Assembly: GCA_002746115.1 (NCBI GenBank)
Contig: NVXL01000007.1
Span: 1-64,000, forward strand
From: Alteromonadaceae bacterium
GTDB taxonomy: Bacteria > Pseudomonadota > Gammaproteobacteria > Pseudomonadales > Cellvibrionaceae
DNA length: 64,000 bases
Reading direction: 5' to 3'
Shown: piece by piece, positions 7,749 through 17,791 of the stretch
How the letters are laid out: every line of letters begins with the position of its first letter
Position numbering within the stretch: the first letter of the stretch is position 1
Notes under the pieces: generated by a model
The model's database searches: none
What the model saw: the letters and a program-made list of their open reading frames with translations, nothing else
Told to the model about the DNA's origin: nothing
Position numbers and translations under genes: made by a program

Positions 7749-9932
7749 TTGACAGAGCAAACCAGAATACGATTTAGCTTAAGAAAAAAACTCTTTACCC
7801 TAGTGTTGATCGGCTTTACGACCATGATTGTCGCCACCTCGTGGCGTATTGGTCAGCAAGCCGATACGGTGGCCGATACAGCCCGTGGGAAGTCGCTCAG
7901 CCAATCTAGCCTAGCAATCAATACTAAAATCGACAGTCGTTTCGCCTCCGTAAAAGAGGTTGCCACAGGCATCGCTAAAGATAGTCGAGTATTACCCTTA
8001 GTCTTTGATGCTGAATCGCTGACCTTGCAGGATCTTAGTCTTGAATTTCAACGGATTATGGCTTTTGATATCTTATTTTTTACCGATGCCGAAGGGACTG
8101 TTTTAGCGCGCTCGGATAGGCCTGAGGCGATTGGACGCAACATGTCTGGCCGCAGCTCTCTTTTTGACGTCGCGTTAGAAGGCGAGGTCGCGCGCGGGAT
8201 TATTGTTAGCAAAGGTAAATTATTACAAACGGTGGTTGTCCCTATTTTTGATAATGTTGTATCTGATTTGGTTCGCGGAACAGTGGCACTGTCTTATGCA
8301 ATATCAGGTGATTTAGCGAAAGAGATCCAGGCGCTTACTGCCAGTGATATCGGTTTGTTTGTCTTCACTCGTGATAAGTCTCGTGTGATCGATGGTGTGA
8401 AAAGTAGTTTTAATACGCGTGCGGATCTTACTTCTTCGCTAGAGAGTTATTTCCGTCAAACGCCGTCGGCGTGGCGGATGATTGAAAAAGCTGATCAGGA
8501 CGCAAGCGACCTAACGGTGAATTTGAATGGCGAGGATTATTTTGCAGCAGTGCATCGTCTGGTGAATAGCGATGGTAATAGTATGGGTTTTGTGATGGCA
8601 CTGCGTTCGCGTAGTGAGCTATTAAAACCATTTTTGGATATTCAGCGCTCAGTGATTGTGATTGGTTTTCTCTGCCTGATTGGTGCATCTGTTTTCGCTT
8701 GGCTTTTTTCTACTAGTATTAGTCGCCCTATTATTCGCTTGGTCTCGGTTGCGCGAGCCATCCAAGATGGCGACTATCCTGAAAAAAAGGCTTTATCGGT
8801 GGCTAACGATGAGGTGGGCGTACTTCGGAATGCGATTATCTCGATGGGGAATACACTTCGAGAAAAGGCGGAGCTTGAAAGCTATCTCGCCCAATTAGCG
8901 GATGAGATTGATATCTCAGAGTCTATTTCTCAAGCCGCTGCAGATGCGACATTTGATCCTGTAGGGGGAGATAACACGTTTATGCTGCCTGAGAGTGACG
9001 AGTCGCCTCAGTTATCCTCCAAATCAGGCGCAACTCAGTTTGATGGTACTGACGCTACGGTCACGCTTGCTCATACCGTGTCGCTTGATGTGGGGCGTGC
9101 GATTGTTGCGGTGGATGCTGTTGTTGATGAGCGATATAAAATTATTCGCAGCGTTGGCTCGGGCGCGATGGGCGAGGTTTATTTGGCTCATGATTTGGAG
9201 TTAGATGAAAAAGTCGCTATTAAAATGATGGCCAAGTTACTGTTTAGTCAGCAGGAAAGCCTTAATGTTAAGGAGGAGATTCGTCTCGCGCGGAGAATCA
9301 CTCATCGTAATATCTTACGAACCTTTGATTTTGGTAGCTGGAATGAATATTACTATATCACTATGGAGTATATGCCGGGGCACGACTTAGGCCAGCTCCT
9401 TAAAAGCAAAGGTGCTTTTGATACACAGATCGGTTTATTGATGGCCAAGCAAATTTGCTCCGCCATACATGCCGCACATGAGCAAGGCATTATTCACCGA
9501 GATCTAAAGCCTGCGAATATGATGATTAACCGCCAGGGTATTCTTAAAATTATGGATTTTGGTTTGGCGATGAAAGTGGTAAAAAATGCGAGGGATGAAG
9601 CTGATAATACTAACACTAGTGGCGTGATTGCCGGTACACCTAAATACATGGCGCCGGAGCAATTCTTTGCTTGGACTTTGGATGAGCGTACCGATATTTA
9701 TGCGATAGGGGTTATTTTACATACGATATTTTCAGGAGAGCCGCCGTTTAACTTTAACGATATTAAGGTCTTGGCTGATCATCACTTGAGTCATGCCCCA
9801 CCAGAAATCGAAGGTAAAAGCGGGGCTTTTCCTCCTAACTTACAAAATATCATTCGGGTGGCGATGGCGAAAAAACCGGAAGATCGTTACCAAAGCGCTC
9901 GCAGCTTACTGGATGATTTGAACGCGCTTTAA
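7749..9932 (+). CDS. membrane sensor Ser/Thr protein kinase (sensor + HAMP + kinase)
   Basis: A 727-residue protein with inverted architecture compared with most bacterial eukaryotic-like kinases. TM1 lies near 15-35, a periplasmic Cache-like sensor spans about 40-295, TM2 is SVIVIGFLCLIGASVFAW, a HAMP-like segment covers about 320-375, an Asp/Ser-rich linker follows, and a complete kinase domain occupies about 462-727. Kinase motifs: GSGAMGEVYLAHD (glycine loop), VAIKMM (Lys), HRDLKPANMM (catalytic loop), DFGLA and GTPKYMAPEQ. The start is TTG at 7749: GAGGTGA lies 6 bases upstream, and the only nearby ATG (7744) is out of frame and stops after two codons. It should phosphorylate cytoplasmic proteins in response to a periplasmic or redox signal. 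The adjacent cupredoxin lipoprotein is a candidate signal partner (inference). Confidence 0.85.
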   Translation: MTEQTRIRFSLRKKLFTLVLIGFTTMIVATSWRIGQQADTVADTARGKSLSQSSLAINTKIDSRFASVKEVATGIAKDSRVLPLVFDAESLTLQDLSLEFQRIMAFDILFFTDAEGTVLARSDRPEAIGRNMSGRSSLFDVALEGEVARGIIVSKGKLLQTVVVPIFDNVVSDLVRGTVALSYAISGDLAKEIQALTASDIGLFVFTRDKSRVIDGVKSSFNTRADLTSSLESYFRQTPSAWRMIEKADQDASDLTVNLNGEDYFAAVHRLVNSDGNSMGFVMALRSRSELLKPFLDIQRSVIVIGFLCLIGASVFAWLFSTSISRPIIRLVSVARAIQDGDYPEKKALSVANDEVGVLRNAIISMGNTLREKAELESYLAQLADEIDISESISQAAADATFDPVGGDNTFMLPESDESPQLSSKSGATQFDGTDATVTLAHTVSLDVGRAIVAVDAVVDERYKIIRSVGSGAMGEVYLAHDLELDEKVAIKMMAKLLFSQQESLNVKEEIRLARRITHRNILRTFDFGSWNEYYYITMEYMPGHDLGQLLKSKGAFDTQIGLLMAKQICSAIHAAHEQGIIHRDLKPANMMINRQGILKIMDFGLAMKVVKNARDEADNTNTSGVIAGTPKYMAPEQFFAWTLDERTDIYAIGVILHTIFSGEPPFNFNDIKVLADHHLSHAPPEIEGKSGAFPPNLQNIIRVAMAKKPEDRYQSARSLLDDLNAL

Positions 9933-9942
9933 TGGGCAGTCG

Positions 9943-11106
9943 TTAAAGATTGACTTGGTAGCGGTCGCGGCTCTTGTAGAAATGATCTAGCTTTTTCTTA
10001 TAAAGGCTTGGTTGCCCTCGTTCGGTAGCGGCTTTGTTCGCCGACTGAAAGTACTTTTCAGCGAGATTATATTTTTTCTGTTTGAAGTATAAGCGCGCTA
10101 AATCAAAGTGAAAGCTATGTTCTTCGGGCTTAATATGTATTGCTTTTTTATATAAGCGTTCAGCTGTCTTGAGGTCATTAGAGGCAATGTTGATGGATGC
10201 CATCTGGTTGAGTTTATAGGGGTTGCGTTTCAAGTAACGACTGACGCGTTTTTCGTATTTTGCGGCTAACTCGGTTTTGCCTTGTTGAGTATACAAAATA
10301 TAAATATTTGTAATCAAAGACGGATCGCGTTTATTAAGTTTGTACGCTTTCATGTAGGCTATTTCGGCTCTGTCGTAGTCGCCTAAAAATTTATATACAA
10401 CGCCTAGGTTAGACCAAATCGCATGTTGCTTTTTGTAGGTTTTAACGGCTTTTTTGAGGTAGGCAAGAGCCTTTAGCTTGTCACCACTAGAGAGGTGCTC
10501 CATAGCGACGTTGCTGTAGTATTCAGCTTGAGCCAGCTCGTCAGGCATTGTCTTAGGGCTAAGTTCTTTACTCACGTAGGAGTCGACGAACTCGACAGTT
10601 GCGGTAGCGCCGCCCGGCAAGTTGACGAAAGCATTAACATGGCCGGGAACAATGTAATAGTTGTCTTCTTTTTCCCACTGGCGATCGACTTCGACGAGTT
10701 GAAAACGTGCTTTCAGGCCAACGTAGCGCGCTGCGGCTACAAACAAGCTGGCGTGTGATAGGCAGTTGCCATTGCGGTCGTCAAATGTTTGTTGTGCTGT
10801 CTTGGTTGCGCTGAATTCATAGCCGATGTTGAGGTACTGAGAATCGAATAGTAGCTGGTGTAGCTGTTCAACACGGGCACTTTTACGTTCGATAGGTCGA
10901 ATATGGGTATCGAGTAGCTCTTTGATTTTGTCGTCAAGTGCGAGTAGGTCGACTTCGGGGACTTCTGGTAATACTAGTGTCGAGGTGTCGACTGATTTGG
11001 GGAGTGTATTAGCGTGGATAGCAGGGCTGATGATGAGTGTGCTTAGTAAAACGATTGACGCTAGTGCTGAAAGCCAATTGAGTATCTGGTGAGGAATGAT
11101 ATGCAT
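9943..11106 (-). CDS. secreted transglutaminase-like + TPR protein
   Basis: A 387-residue exported protein: signal peptide (hydrophobic to about residue 32, ending AIHA), a transglutaminase-like domain (about 75-190), then four or more TPR repeats (about 200-375, e.g. AIWSNLGVVYKFLGDYDRAE). The catalytic-triad candidates are Cys in GNCLSHASLF and His in GHVNAFVNLP, followed by an Asp in VEFVDSY. Proteins of this kind sit in the periplasm; whether it is a peptidase, a crosslinker or an inactive scaffold cannot be told. It converges on the Ser/Thr kinase gene with 10 bases between their ends, and its promoter would lie in the long gap to the right. Confidence 0.7.
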   Translation of the reverse strand: MHIIPHQILNWLSALASIVLLSTLIISPAIHANTLPKSVDTSTLVLPEVPEVDLLALDDKIKELLDTHIRPIERKSARVEQLHQLLFDSQYLNIGYEFSATKTAQQTFDDRNGNCLSHASLFVAAARYVGLKARFQLVEVDRQWEKEDNYYIVPGHVNAFVNLPGGATATVEFVDSYVSKELSPKTMPDELAQAEYYSNVAMEHLSSGDKLKALAYLKKAVKTYKKQHAIWSNLGVVYKFLGDYDRAEIAYMKAYKLNKRDPSLITNIYILYTQQGKTELAAKYEKRVSRYLKRNPYKLNQMASINIASNDLKTAERLYKKAIHIKPEEHSFHFDLARLYFKQKKYNLAEKYFQSANKAATERGQPSLYKKKLDHFYKSRDRYQVNL

Positions 11107-11605
11107 AAAGTAGACCCTCTCCCTAAGATGCTGATTGTGTTGAGATTCCGAATTAATTAACTAAACAACCAATAATAAGACCGTACAGCTATAATAAAGT
11201 TTTTTTTGATAAAGTTCTTATATTTTAGCTGTTTATACTTTTTTCCGCTCAGAGTTGATCTTTTTTTGTGCAGCTTGTTGCGCTTTTCCGGCATCTATAA
11301 ATTCATTGTGGTCTCTATGCGACCTAAAGGTCAAGTTTGGGAAGGCAATTAGTCTTAAAAGTGCGTAAGCCCTATTTTAATCGAATGGCACTGGGTACTT
11401 TAGTAATATACATGTTTAATGTAAATAACTGTTAGTTAGCATAGCGAGTACCTCTGGAGGATTGTTATTTTCCACTTAGTTTATGGTGGATATTTGGTCA
11501 TGGATACTAGAAGATATTTATCTATATTTGAATGTGGCTGGCGGGTGTTAACTGTGCGGCTTGCTCTTGTCAGAATCACTGATTACACTGCCGCCTCACA
11601 AAAAT
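11107..11605. other. non-coding gap between the TPR gene and the SMP-30 gene
   Basis: About 500 AT-rich bases between divergent genes. I see no RNA gene, convincing operator or conserved coding frame; the longest ATG frame (from 11500, 46 codons) runs out of frame into the SMP-30 start. The stretch presumably holds both promoters, but no sequence matches a consensus well enough to name. Confidence 0.5.
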
Positions 11606-11626
11606 ATGAATTTGAGCACAAATACT

Positions 11627-12496
11627 ATGAACACAGTTGAGCTTGCTTTGGATGTTAAGGCCCGTTTGGGGGAGTGTCCTCGTTGGGATGAACAAAGCCA
11701 ATGTTTGTATTGGATCGATATTAATGCTTTCCAATTGCATCGTTTTGATCCCGCGAGTGGTAAAAACGATACGTTGACTTTTGGTGAAGAGATTGGTTGT
11801 TTCAGCTTGCGTGCTGACTCCGGGTTTGTATTGGCCATGCGTAGCGGATTCTTCTTAATCGATGGTTGGGACACAGATTTAAAGCCAATCTGTGACCCTG
11901 AAGCGGGCTTGGACAAAAATCGCTTTAATGATGGCCGATGTGATGCGCGTGGACGCTTTGTTGCCGGTTCTTATTACCCACCGAAAGACCATGATGGCGC
12001 TAACTTGTGGAGTTTAGATCAGACGCTTGAGGCTAAGCAGTTGGAAAAAGGTCTGCTGACATCGAATGGTGCTGCGTTTAGCCCTGACAATCGGTTTTTT
12101 TACCTATCGGATACGCCTAAGCACGTGATCTATCGTTATGACTATGACCTTGAGTTAGGTGCTATTAGTAACCGCCAGGTGTTTCACCAGTTTCCGAAGG
12201 GAAAGGGGCGTCCCGATGGCGCCGCAGTTGATGAGGAGGGCTTTTACTGGACGGCTCTATTTGAGGGTGGCCGTATTGCGCGCTTAAGCCCTGAGGGGGA
12301 GATTGTTCAGGAGATTACTGTTCCAGCTAAGTGCCCGACGATGGTGGCTTTTGGTGGCGAAGAGTTAAAAACCTTGTTTATCACTACGGTGGGGGATCGT
12401 CCAGAGGAAGAGTTGAAGGTTTATCCAAACTCTGGTGCGATTTTCAAGATCGATGTTGATGTCGCAGGTTTGGTTGAGCATCGCTTCGCGAAGTAG
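11627..12496 (+). CDS. SMP-30/gluconolactonase/LRE-family lactonase
   Basis: A cytoplasmic six-bladed propeller hydrolase of the regucalcin/gluconolactonase family (about 289 residues). Metal and active-site positions are visible: Glu in RLGECPRWDE, Asn in LTSNGAAFSPDN and Asp in RPDGAAVDEEG. Family members open sugar lactones such as glucono-, xylono- or arabinonolactone in oxidative sugar catabolism. The frame extends upstream to a TTG (11561) and an ATG (11606), but homologues start close to the segment VELALDVKARLGECP, so I prefer the ATG at 11627; none has a strong ribosome site. No sugar dehydrogenase or transporter lies next to it, so the substrate is open. Confidence 0.85.
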   Translation: MNTVELALDVKARLGECPRWDEQSQCLYWIDINAFQLHRFDPASGKNDTLTFGEEIGCFSLRADSGFVLAMRSGFFLIDGWDTDLKPICDPEAGLDKNRFNDGRCDARGRFVAGSYYPPKDHDGANLWSLDQTLEAKQLEKGLLTSNGAAFSPDNRFFYLSDTPKHVIYRYDYDLELGAISNRQVFHQFPKGKGRPDGAAVDEEGFYWTALFEGGRIARLSPEGEIVQEITVPAKCPTMVAFGGEELKTLFITTVGDRPEEELKVYPNSGAIFKIDVDVAGLVEHRFAK

Positions 12497-12554
12497 TTTT
12501 TAAGGCGTTTTTATCAGAAGGCGGCTTTTGTCGCTAAGAGGGCGTTGTAAGGTG

Positions 12555-13007
12555 TTAACGCTCTTGCATTGCTTCATACATCTGCTCGGCGAGGCCTTCT
12601 ATCTCGGCGAGTAGGTAGTGTTTAAATTTGGATGAGTAGGGTTGTTTTGTGCATGCTTTCAGCATGCAGCTTAGCCATGTGTCTTTCTCCTCCATAGTCA
12701 TGGAGTGGATAATGTTCATGGCGGGGATGCGCAGGTCATAGATTGAGCGATTATACTTGCTGGGGCCACCGAGCCAACCAGATAAAAACCGATTAAGTCG
12801 GCGCTTACTTTTAGCGCGGTCTTCCGATGTTGTTGATTGTAGAAGGATATTATCTTCAGGCAAGGCCTCAATGAGTGCAAAAAAGGTATTGATCCAGCGA
12901 GCGATGCCTTCCACGCCTCCAGCGGCTTGGAAGGAGGTGTCTTCAAAGCCGTAAGGCATTATGTCGCGAATTCTCAGTGTATCGGCATTCTTGCTAATTT
13001 TACTCAT
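12555..13007 (-). CDS. group II truncated-haemoglobin-like protein lacking the proximal His
   Basis: About 150 residues with the clear family pattern of group II truncated globins: DTSFQAAGGVEGIARWI, RLNRFLSGWLGGPSKY, and EEKDTWLSCMLKAC with the conserved G8 Trp. Where family members have the F8 haem ligand (pattern IPxxHxxLxIxxxExDxW), this protein reads IPAMNIIHSMTMEEKDTW, so the ligand position is Asn and the nearest His is three residues later. The B10 Tyr position (usually DFY) is Phe in NTFF. Normal haem binding is therefore doubtful. I use the ATG at 13007; a TTG at 13013 is also possible. It converges on the SMP-30 gene and lies just upstream of the formaldehyde operon on the same strand. 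Confidence 0.75.
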   Translation of the reverse strand: MSKISKNADTLRIRDIMPYGFEDTSFQAAGGVEGIARWINTFFALIEALPEDNILLQSTTSEDRAKSKRRLNRFLSGWLGGPSKYNRSIYDLRIPAMNIIHSMTMEEKDTWLSCMLKACTKQPYSSKFKHYLLAEIEGLAEQMYEAMQER

Positions 13008-13072
13008 CTCCAAGGTTGTTGGAAAATATACACGGTTTCTGCGAATATATTTTTGTTATTAGTTTTTATCTA

Positions 13073-13923
13073 TTACTTACTTTCACTGAGGTGTTGCGCG
13101 TGAAAACGCATGTGCTGTTCGATAAAGCTCGCGATAAAGTAATAGCTGTGGTCATAGCCTGTGCACAACTGCGCTTCTAATGTGTAGTCATTTTTCTGAG
13201 CGCTGGCAACCAAGGCATCAAAATTTAGCTGTTCTTGAAGAAAATTATCTGCACTACCTTGGCTGACAAGCAGAGGTGGTGGGTTGTCGGTATTAGCGAG
13301 TAACTCGCAACTATCGTAGCTTAGCCAATCGGCGCGATCTTCGCCCAAGTATTGGCTAAATGCTTTTTCCCCCCAGGGGCATTGGCTTGGGTTGGCGATG
13401 GGGGCAAAAGCTGAAGCGCTAGCGTATTCGCGTGGGTTTTTTAAGGCGCACACTAAGGCTCCGTGGCCGCCCATGGAGTGACCGCTGATGGATTTCTTTG
13501 TACTGACCTCAAAATGTTGCTCGATGAGCTTAGGTAGCTCTTGAGAGACGTAGCTGAACATTTGATAATTCGTAGCCCAAGGCGACTCTGTGGCATTGAC
13601 GTAAAACCCGGCGCCGAGGCCAAAATCCCAAGCGTGCTCAGGGTCGTCAGGTACGTGAACGCCGCGCGGTGATGTATCTGGTGTTACCAGTACAATACCT
13701 AGCTCTGCCGCAATGCGTTGGGCGCCTGCTTTTTGCATAAAGTTTTCGTCGTTACAGGTCAGGCCTGAAAGCCAATAAAGTACCGGTAGCGGCCTCTGTG
13801 TTTTTGGCAAGAAAATCGAAAACGTCATTCCGCAATCATTGCATGCGGATGCATGTGTATAGCGCTCTAAACTACCGCCAAAGCATTGGGTTTGTGCAAT
13901 GCGGTCAATACTTGTGTCGCCCA

Positions 13924-13924
<1 letters not shown>
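13073..13924 (-). CDS. fghA: S-formylglutathione hydrolase
   Basis: A 283-residue esterase-D family alpha/beta hydrolase that splits S-formylglutathione into glutathione and formate, the second step of glutathione-dependent formaldehyde detoxification. The nucleophile elbow is SGHSMGGHGAL; PVLYWLSGLTCNDENF and the C-terminal GYDHSYYFIASF (catalytic His) are also family signatures. Length is normal (about 280). Its ATG overlaps the stop codon of the dehydrogenase gene by one base (TAATG), so the two are translationally coupled in one operon. E. coli names frmB and yeiG denote the same activity. Confidence 0.95.
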
Positions 13925-15048
<1,124 letters not shown>

Positions 15049-15113
15049 TTAGGCATTGGATGTTTAATTAACATGATATATCAGCTGACAGGCTTTGCAA
15101 TGATACAAACTCG

Positions 15114-15152
15114 GCCAAAGGGATTTATTGCTAGAAAATAAATCCCTTTGGC
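15114..15152. other. 16-bp perfect inverted repeat (hairpin) upstream of adhC
   Basis: Arms GCCAAAGGGATTTATT (15114-15129) and AATAAATCCCTTTGGC (15137-15152) are perfectly complementary around a 7-base loop. The element lies between the stop of the ABC permease gene (15218) and the adhC start (15036), both on the minus strand. No T-run follows on either strand, so it is not a standard intrinsic terminator. It may stabilise the permease mRNA 3' end or act on adhC expression. Confidence 0.75.
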
Positions 15153-15217
15153 TGGATCCTGCTCTGACCAGCTCAGCACCTTATATAGCTTGCGAGTGTT
15201 CCTTTCTTATACCCCTC

Positions 15218-17791
15218 TTAGACCTCTCTCAGCACGTGTAGTGGTGGTGTATGTATCACTTTGCGTGTTGACATCCATCCGGTAAAACCAATCAATAGGC
15301 TTGCACTTAAGGGGCCATAAACAAATGCCCACCCATTAATGACATATTGTAAGTTAAAGATATTCGTCTGTAAAAAGTACATGCTTAATTCCGCCCCAAC
15401 GCTTGCAAGTAAGCCTGCAAGCAAGCCCATTGTGCAAAACTCCACTAATAACGAATCGCGCACTAGGGAGCGGCTGGCACCTAGTGTGCGTAAGATGGCG
15501 CTTTCTTGAAAGCGTAGATCCAAAGTCGATTGAATACTACTGATCAATACCAGTAAGCCTGAGCCGAGAATGAGTACCATAATAAATTCGATGGCGCGTG
15601 ATATTTTACTAATGACTTCTTGGATTTGTTTAATAGTTTGGTCTATCTCAATGAGGGATACCGTTGGGAATGTGCGAGCAAGCTGATTGAGGAAGTTTTT
15701 ATTCTCTGGTGCCAAATAAAAACTTGTTAGCCAATTCCCTGTTGCGCCGTCGAGAGGGGCTTGGTTGAAAACCATGTAAAAATTTGGGTTCATTGAGTCC
15801 CATTGCACTTTGCGCAAGCTGGCGACTTCAGCGCTGACAGTTTGTCCTGCGATGCTAAAGGTTAAAGTATCCCCCACGGAAATGCCTAGGCCTTCAGCAT
15901 ATTCATGTTCAGCTGAGACCATGAGTTTTTCTGTTTTTTCGCCTTCTTGCCACCATTGTCCGGATTTAATTTTGTTATCGCTACCGAGTTGATTCGACCA
16001 AGTTAAGTTTAATTCACGTCGATAGTTTGCTCTTCCCTTGTGTTGCTTGACACGGTCACTGAGTGTGTCTTCGTTGACTTTGGAGACGCGGCCTCGTGTC
16101 ATCGGGTAGAAAGGGCTGAATTTAACGTCGGCGTCACTTAACATGGCACTGACGGCCTCGATGTCATCAGGGTAAATATTAAACGCGAAATGATTGGCTG
16201 TTTCGGGGGGGAGTTGATCGCGCCATTGGTCGAGCAGTCGTGTGCTGGCGGTGAGTATGACTAATAGGAGTAAGAATAAAATAGAGAAATTCATGATTTG
16301 CAAAACGTTGAACTTGTGATGACGCTGCAAATTCGTGAGACCCAATTTTATCTGTGGGGGTAGTTGTAAACTGAGGGAGCCATCATTTTTAATTGTTTGT
16401 GTGCGCTTTAGTATGGCGTTAATAACGATAATTAAAAGGCTTGAAATAAGCCCAACACCAAGGACGCATGCGAGTGCACCAAAGGTTAAAATTAGAGTGA
16501 GTTTAATATCTTGGCTGTAAAAGTAGACTAACGAAATTGTCGCCATAAACCCGATAAAAAAACTCCAGCCTGCGTGCAAGGCACTACTGCTTTGTTCGCG
16601 TAAAATACTCCCGGGTGAGGTCTTGCGTAAGGCAAGCAATGGCGGCGCAGCGAATGCCCAAAGTGATACAAAACCTGTGACGCCACCGACCCAATATGCG
16701 CTGAGCGAGGCTTTGGATAGGCCTTGCGGCATAAAGCCTGTTAGCAAGCGCAATAATAATTCATGCAAAAGCCAACCTAAAGCGCTTCCTATGACTAGTG
16801 TTATGAGGCCAATAGTTAATAACTGCACGATGTAAATCAGCGTAATGTCGCGTGGGGTTTTACCGAGTGTTTTTAATAGTGCTACTTGAGTTTGCTGCCC
16901 TTTGCTATAGCGTCGCGCGGCGAGGGCGATCGCTACAGCCGAGAGGATAACGCTTAGGCAGCCTGCGAGTAATAAAAACCCACGAGCACGCGCCATTGTG
17001 TTTTGGAAACTTCGGTTTGCCGAGTCAATGTTAGTTAGGCGATGGTGCTCGCCAAGTTGCGGCTCCAGCCACTCGCTGAATGTGGCAATCTCGCTGTTAT
17101 CTGCTGCGAGCAACCAATGGTAATCAATACGACTGCCCACTTGTACTGCTTGGGTTCGGGGGACATCGTCTAAGTGGATCATCACTCGTGGGGAGCCGCC
17201 AAATAAACCACTGCGATTGTCTGGCTCTTTGTTTAATGAGGCGCCGATGCTAAATTCAGCTTCGCCAATAGTGATGTTGCCGCCAGTGCTTACCGTGAGC
17301 GCATCGAACAGTCGTGGCGCCACCCAGGCCACTCCGGGAGGTGGTCCATGCTTTACTTTTTGACTGGCGATATATGGCTGATCGGAAATACTTAATTCAC
17401 CCTTTAGTGGGTAAGTGTCGGAGACGGCTTTGACTTGGCTTAATTGCATGCCTTCTTCAGAAAATACCATTGCTCGAAAAGCGATAAAATTAGCGCTCTC
17501 TAAGGGCTGTTCTTGGGCGCGCTGTCGCCATTCTTCCGGAATTGGTAGGGTGCCAGAAATGCTGATGTCAGCGGCGAGTAAATGCGAAGCTTCGTCGTAT
17601 AGTGAGTGCTGAATTCGGTTGGTAAACAAACTGATGCTTGTGACCGTCGCGATTGCTAACAGCAGTGATACCCAAAGAATATTGAGTTTCCCGCTACGCC
17701 CATCGCGAAATAATAAGCGCAGTGCTAGGCGTATATTTAAGCGTAATCTCGGAGCCTTAACCTCTGATGGAGTGTCTGATGGCATGCTCAT
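15218..17791 (-). CDS. ABC transporter permease, FtsX/YbbP family
   Basis: An 857-residue inner-membrane protein of the YbbP type: an N-terminal helix, a periplasmic MacB-like domain (about 55-260), a first FtsX unit, a central membrane block, a second periplasmic domain, and a C-terminal FtsX unit (about 735-857, with LRFQESAILRTLGASRSLV). About ten hydrophobic segments are visible. With its ATPase it forms a type VII (mechanotransmission) ABC system. In other bacteria YbbAP sits beside tesA, as here, and lipid or hydrophobic-compound export is suspected but not proven. Its ATG overlaps the end of the ATPase gene by one base. Confidence 0.88.
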   Translation of the reverse strand: MSMPSDTPSEVKAPRLRLNIRLALRLLFRDGRSGKLNILWVSLLLAIATVTSISLFTNRIQHSLYDEASHLLAADISISGTLPIPEEWRQRAQEQPLESANFIAFRAMVFSEEGMQLSQVKAVSDTYPLKGELSISDQPYIASQKVKHGPPPGVAWVAPRLFDALTVSTGGNITIGEAEFSIGASLNKEPDNRSGLFGGSPRVMIHLDDVPRTQAVQVGSRIDYHWLLAADNSEIATFSEWLEPQLGEHHRLTNIDSANRSFQNTMARARGFLLLAGCLSVILSAVAIALAARRYSKGQQTQVALLKTLGKTPRDITLIYIVQLLTIGLITLVIGSALGWLLHELLLRLLTGFMPQGLSKASLSAYWVGGVTGFVSLWAFAAPPLLALRKTSPGSILREQSSSALHAGWSFFIGFMATISLVYFYSQDIKLTLILTFGALACVLGVGLISSLLIIVINAILKRTQTIKNDGSLSLQLPPQIKLGLTNLQRHHKFNVLQIMNFSILFLLLLVILTASTRLLDQWRDQLPPETANHFAFNIYPDDIEAVSAMLSDADVKFSPFYPMTRGRVSKVNEDTLSDRVKQHKGRANYRRELNLTWSNQLGSDNKIKSGQWWQEGEKTEKLMVSAEHEYAEGLGISVGDTLTFSIAGQTVSAEVASLRKVQWDSMNPNFYMVFNQAPLDGATGNWLTSFYLAPENKNFLNQLARTFPTVSLIEIDQTIKQIQEVISKISRAIEFIMVLILGSGLLVLISSIQSTLDLRFQESAILRTLGASRSLVRDSLLVEFCTMGLLAGLLASVGAELSMYFLQTNIFNLQYVINGWAFVYGPLSASLLIGFTGWMSTRKVIHTPPLHVLREV

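Noticed and set aside
11500-11640. 46-codon frame overlapping the SMP-30 start
   Set aside because: No ribosome site, no hydrophobic or domain pattern, and it overlaps a well-supported gene in another frame.
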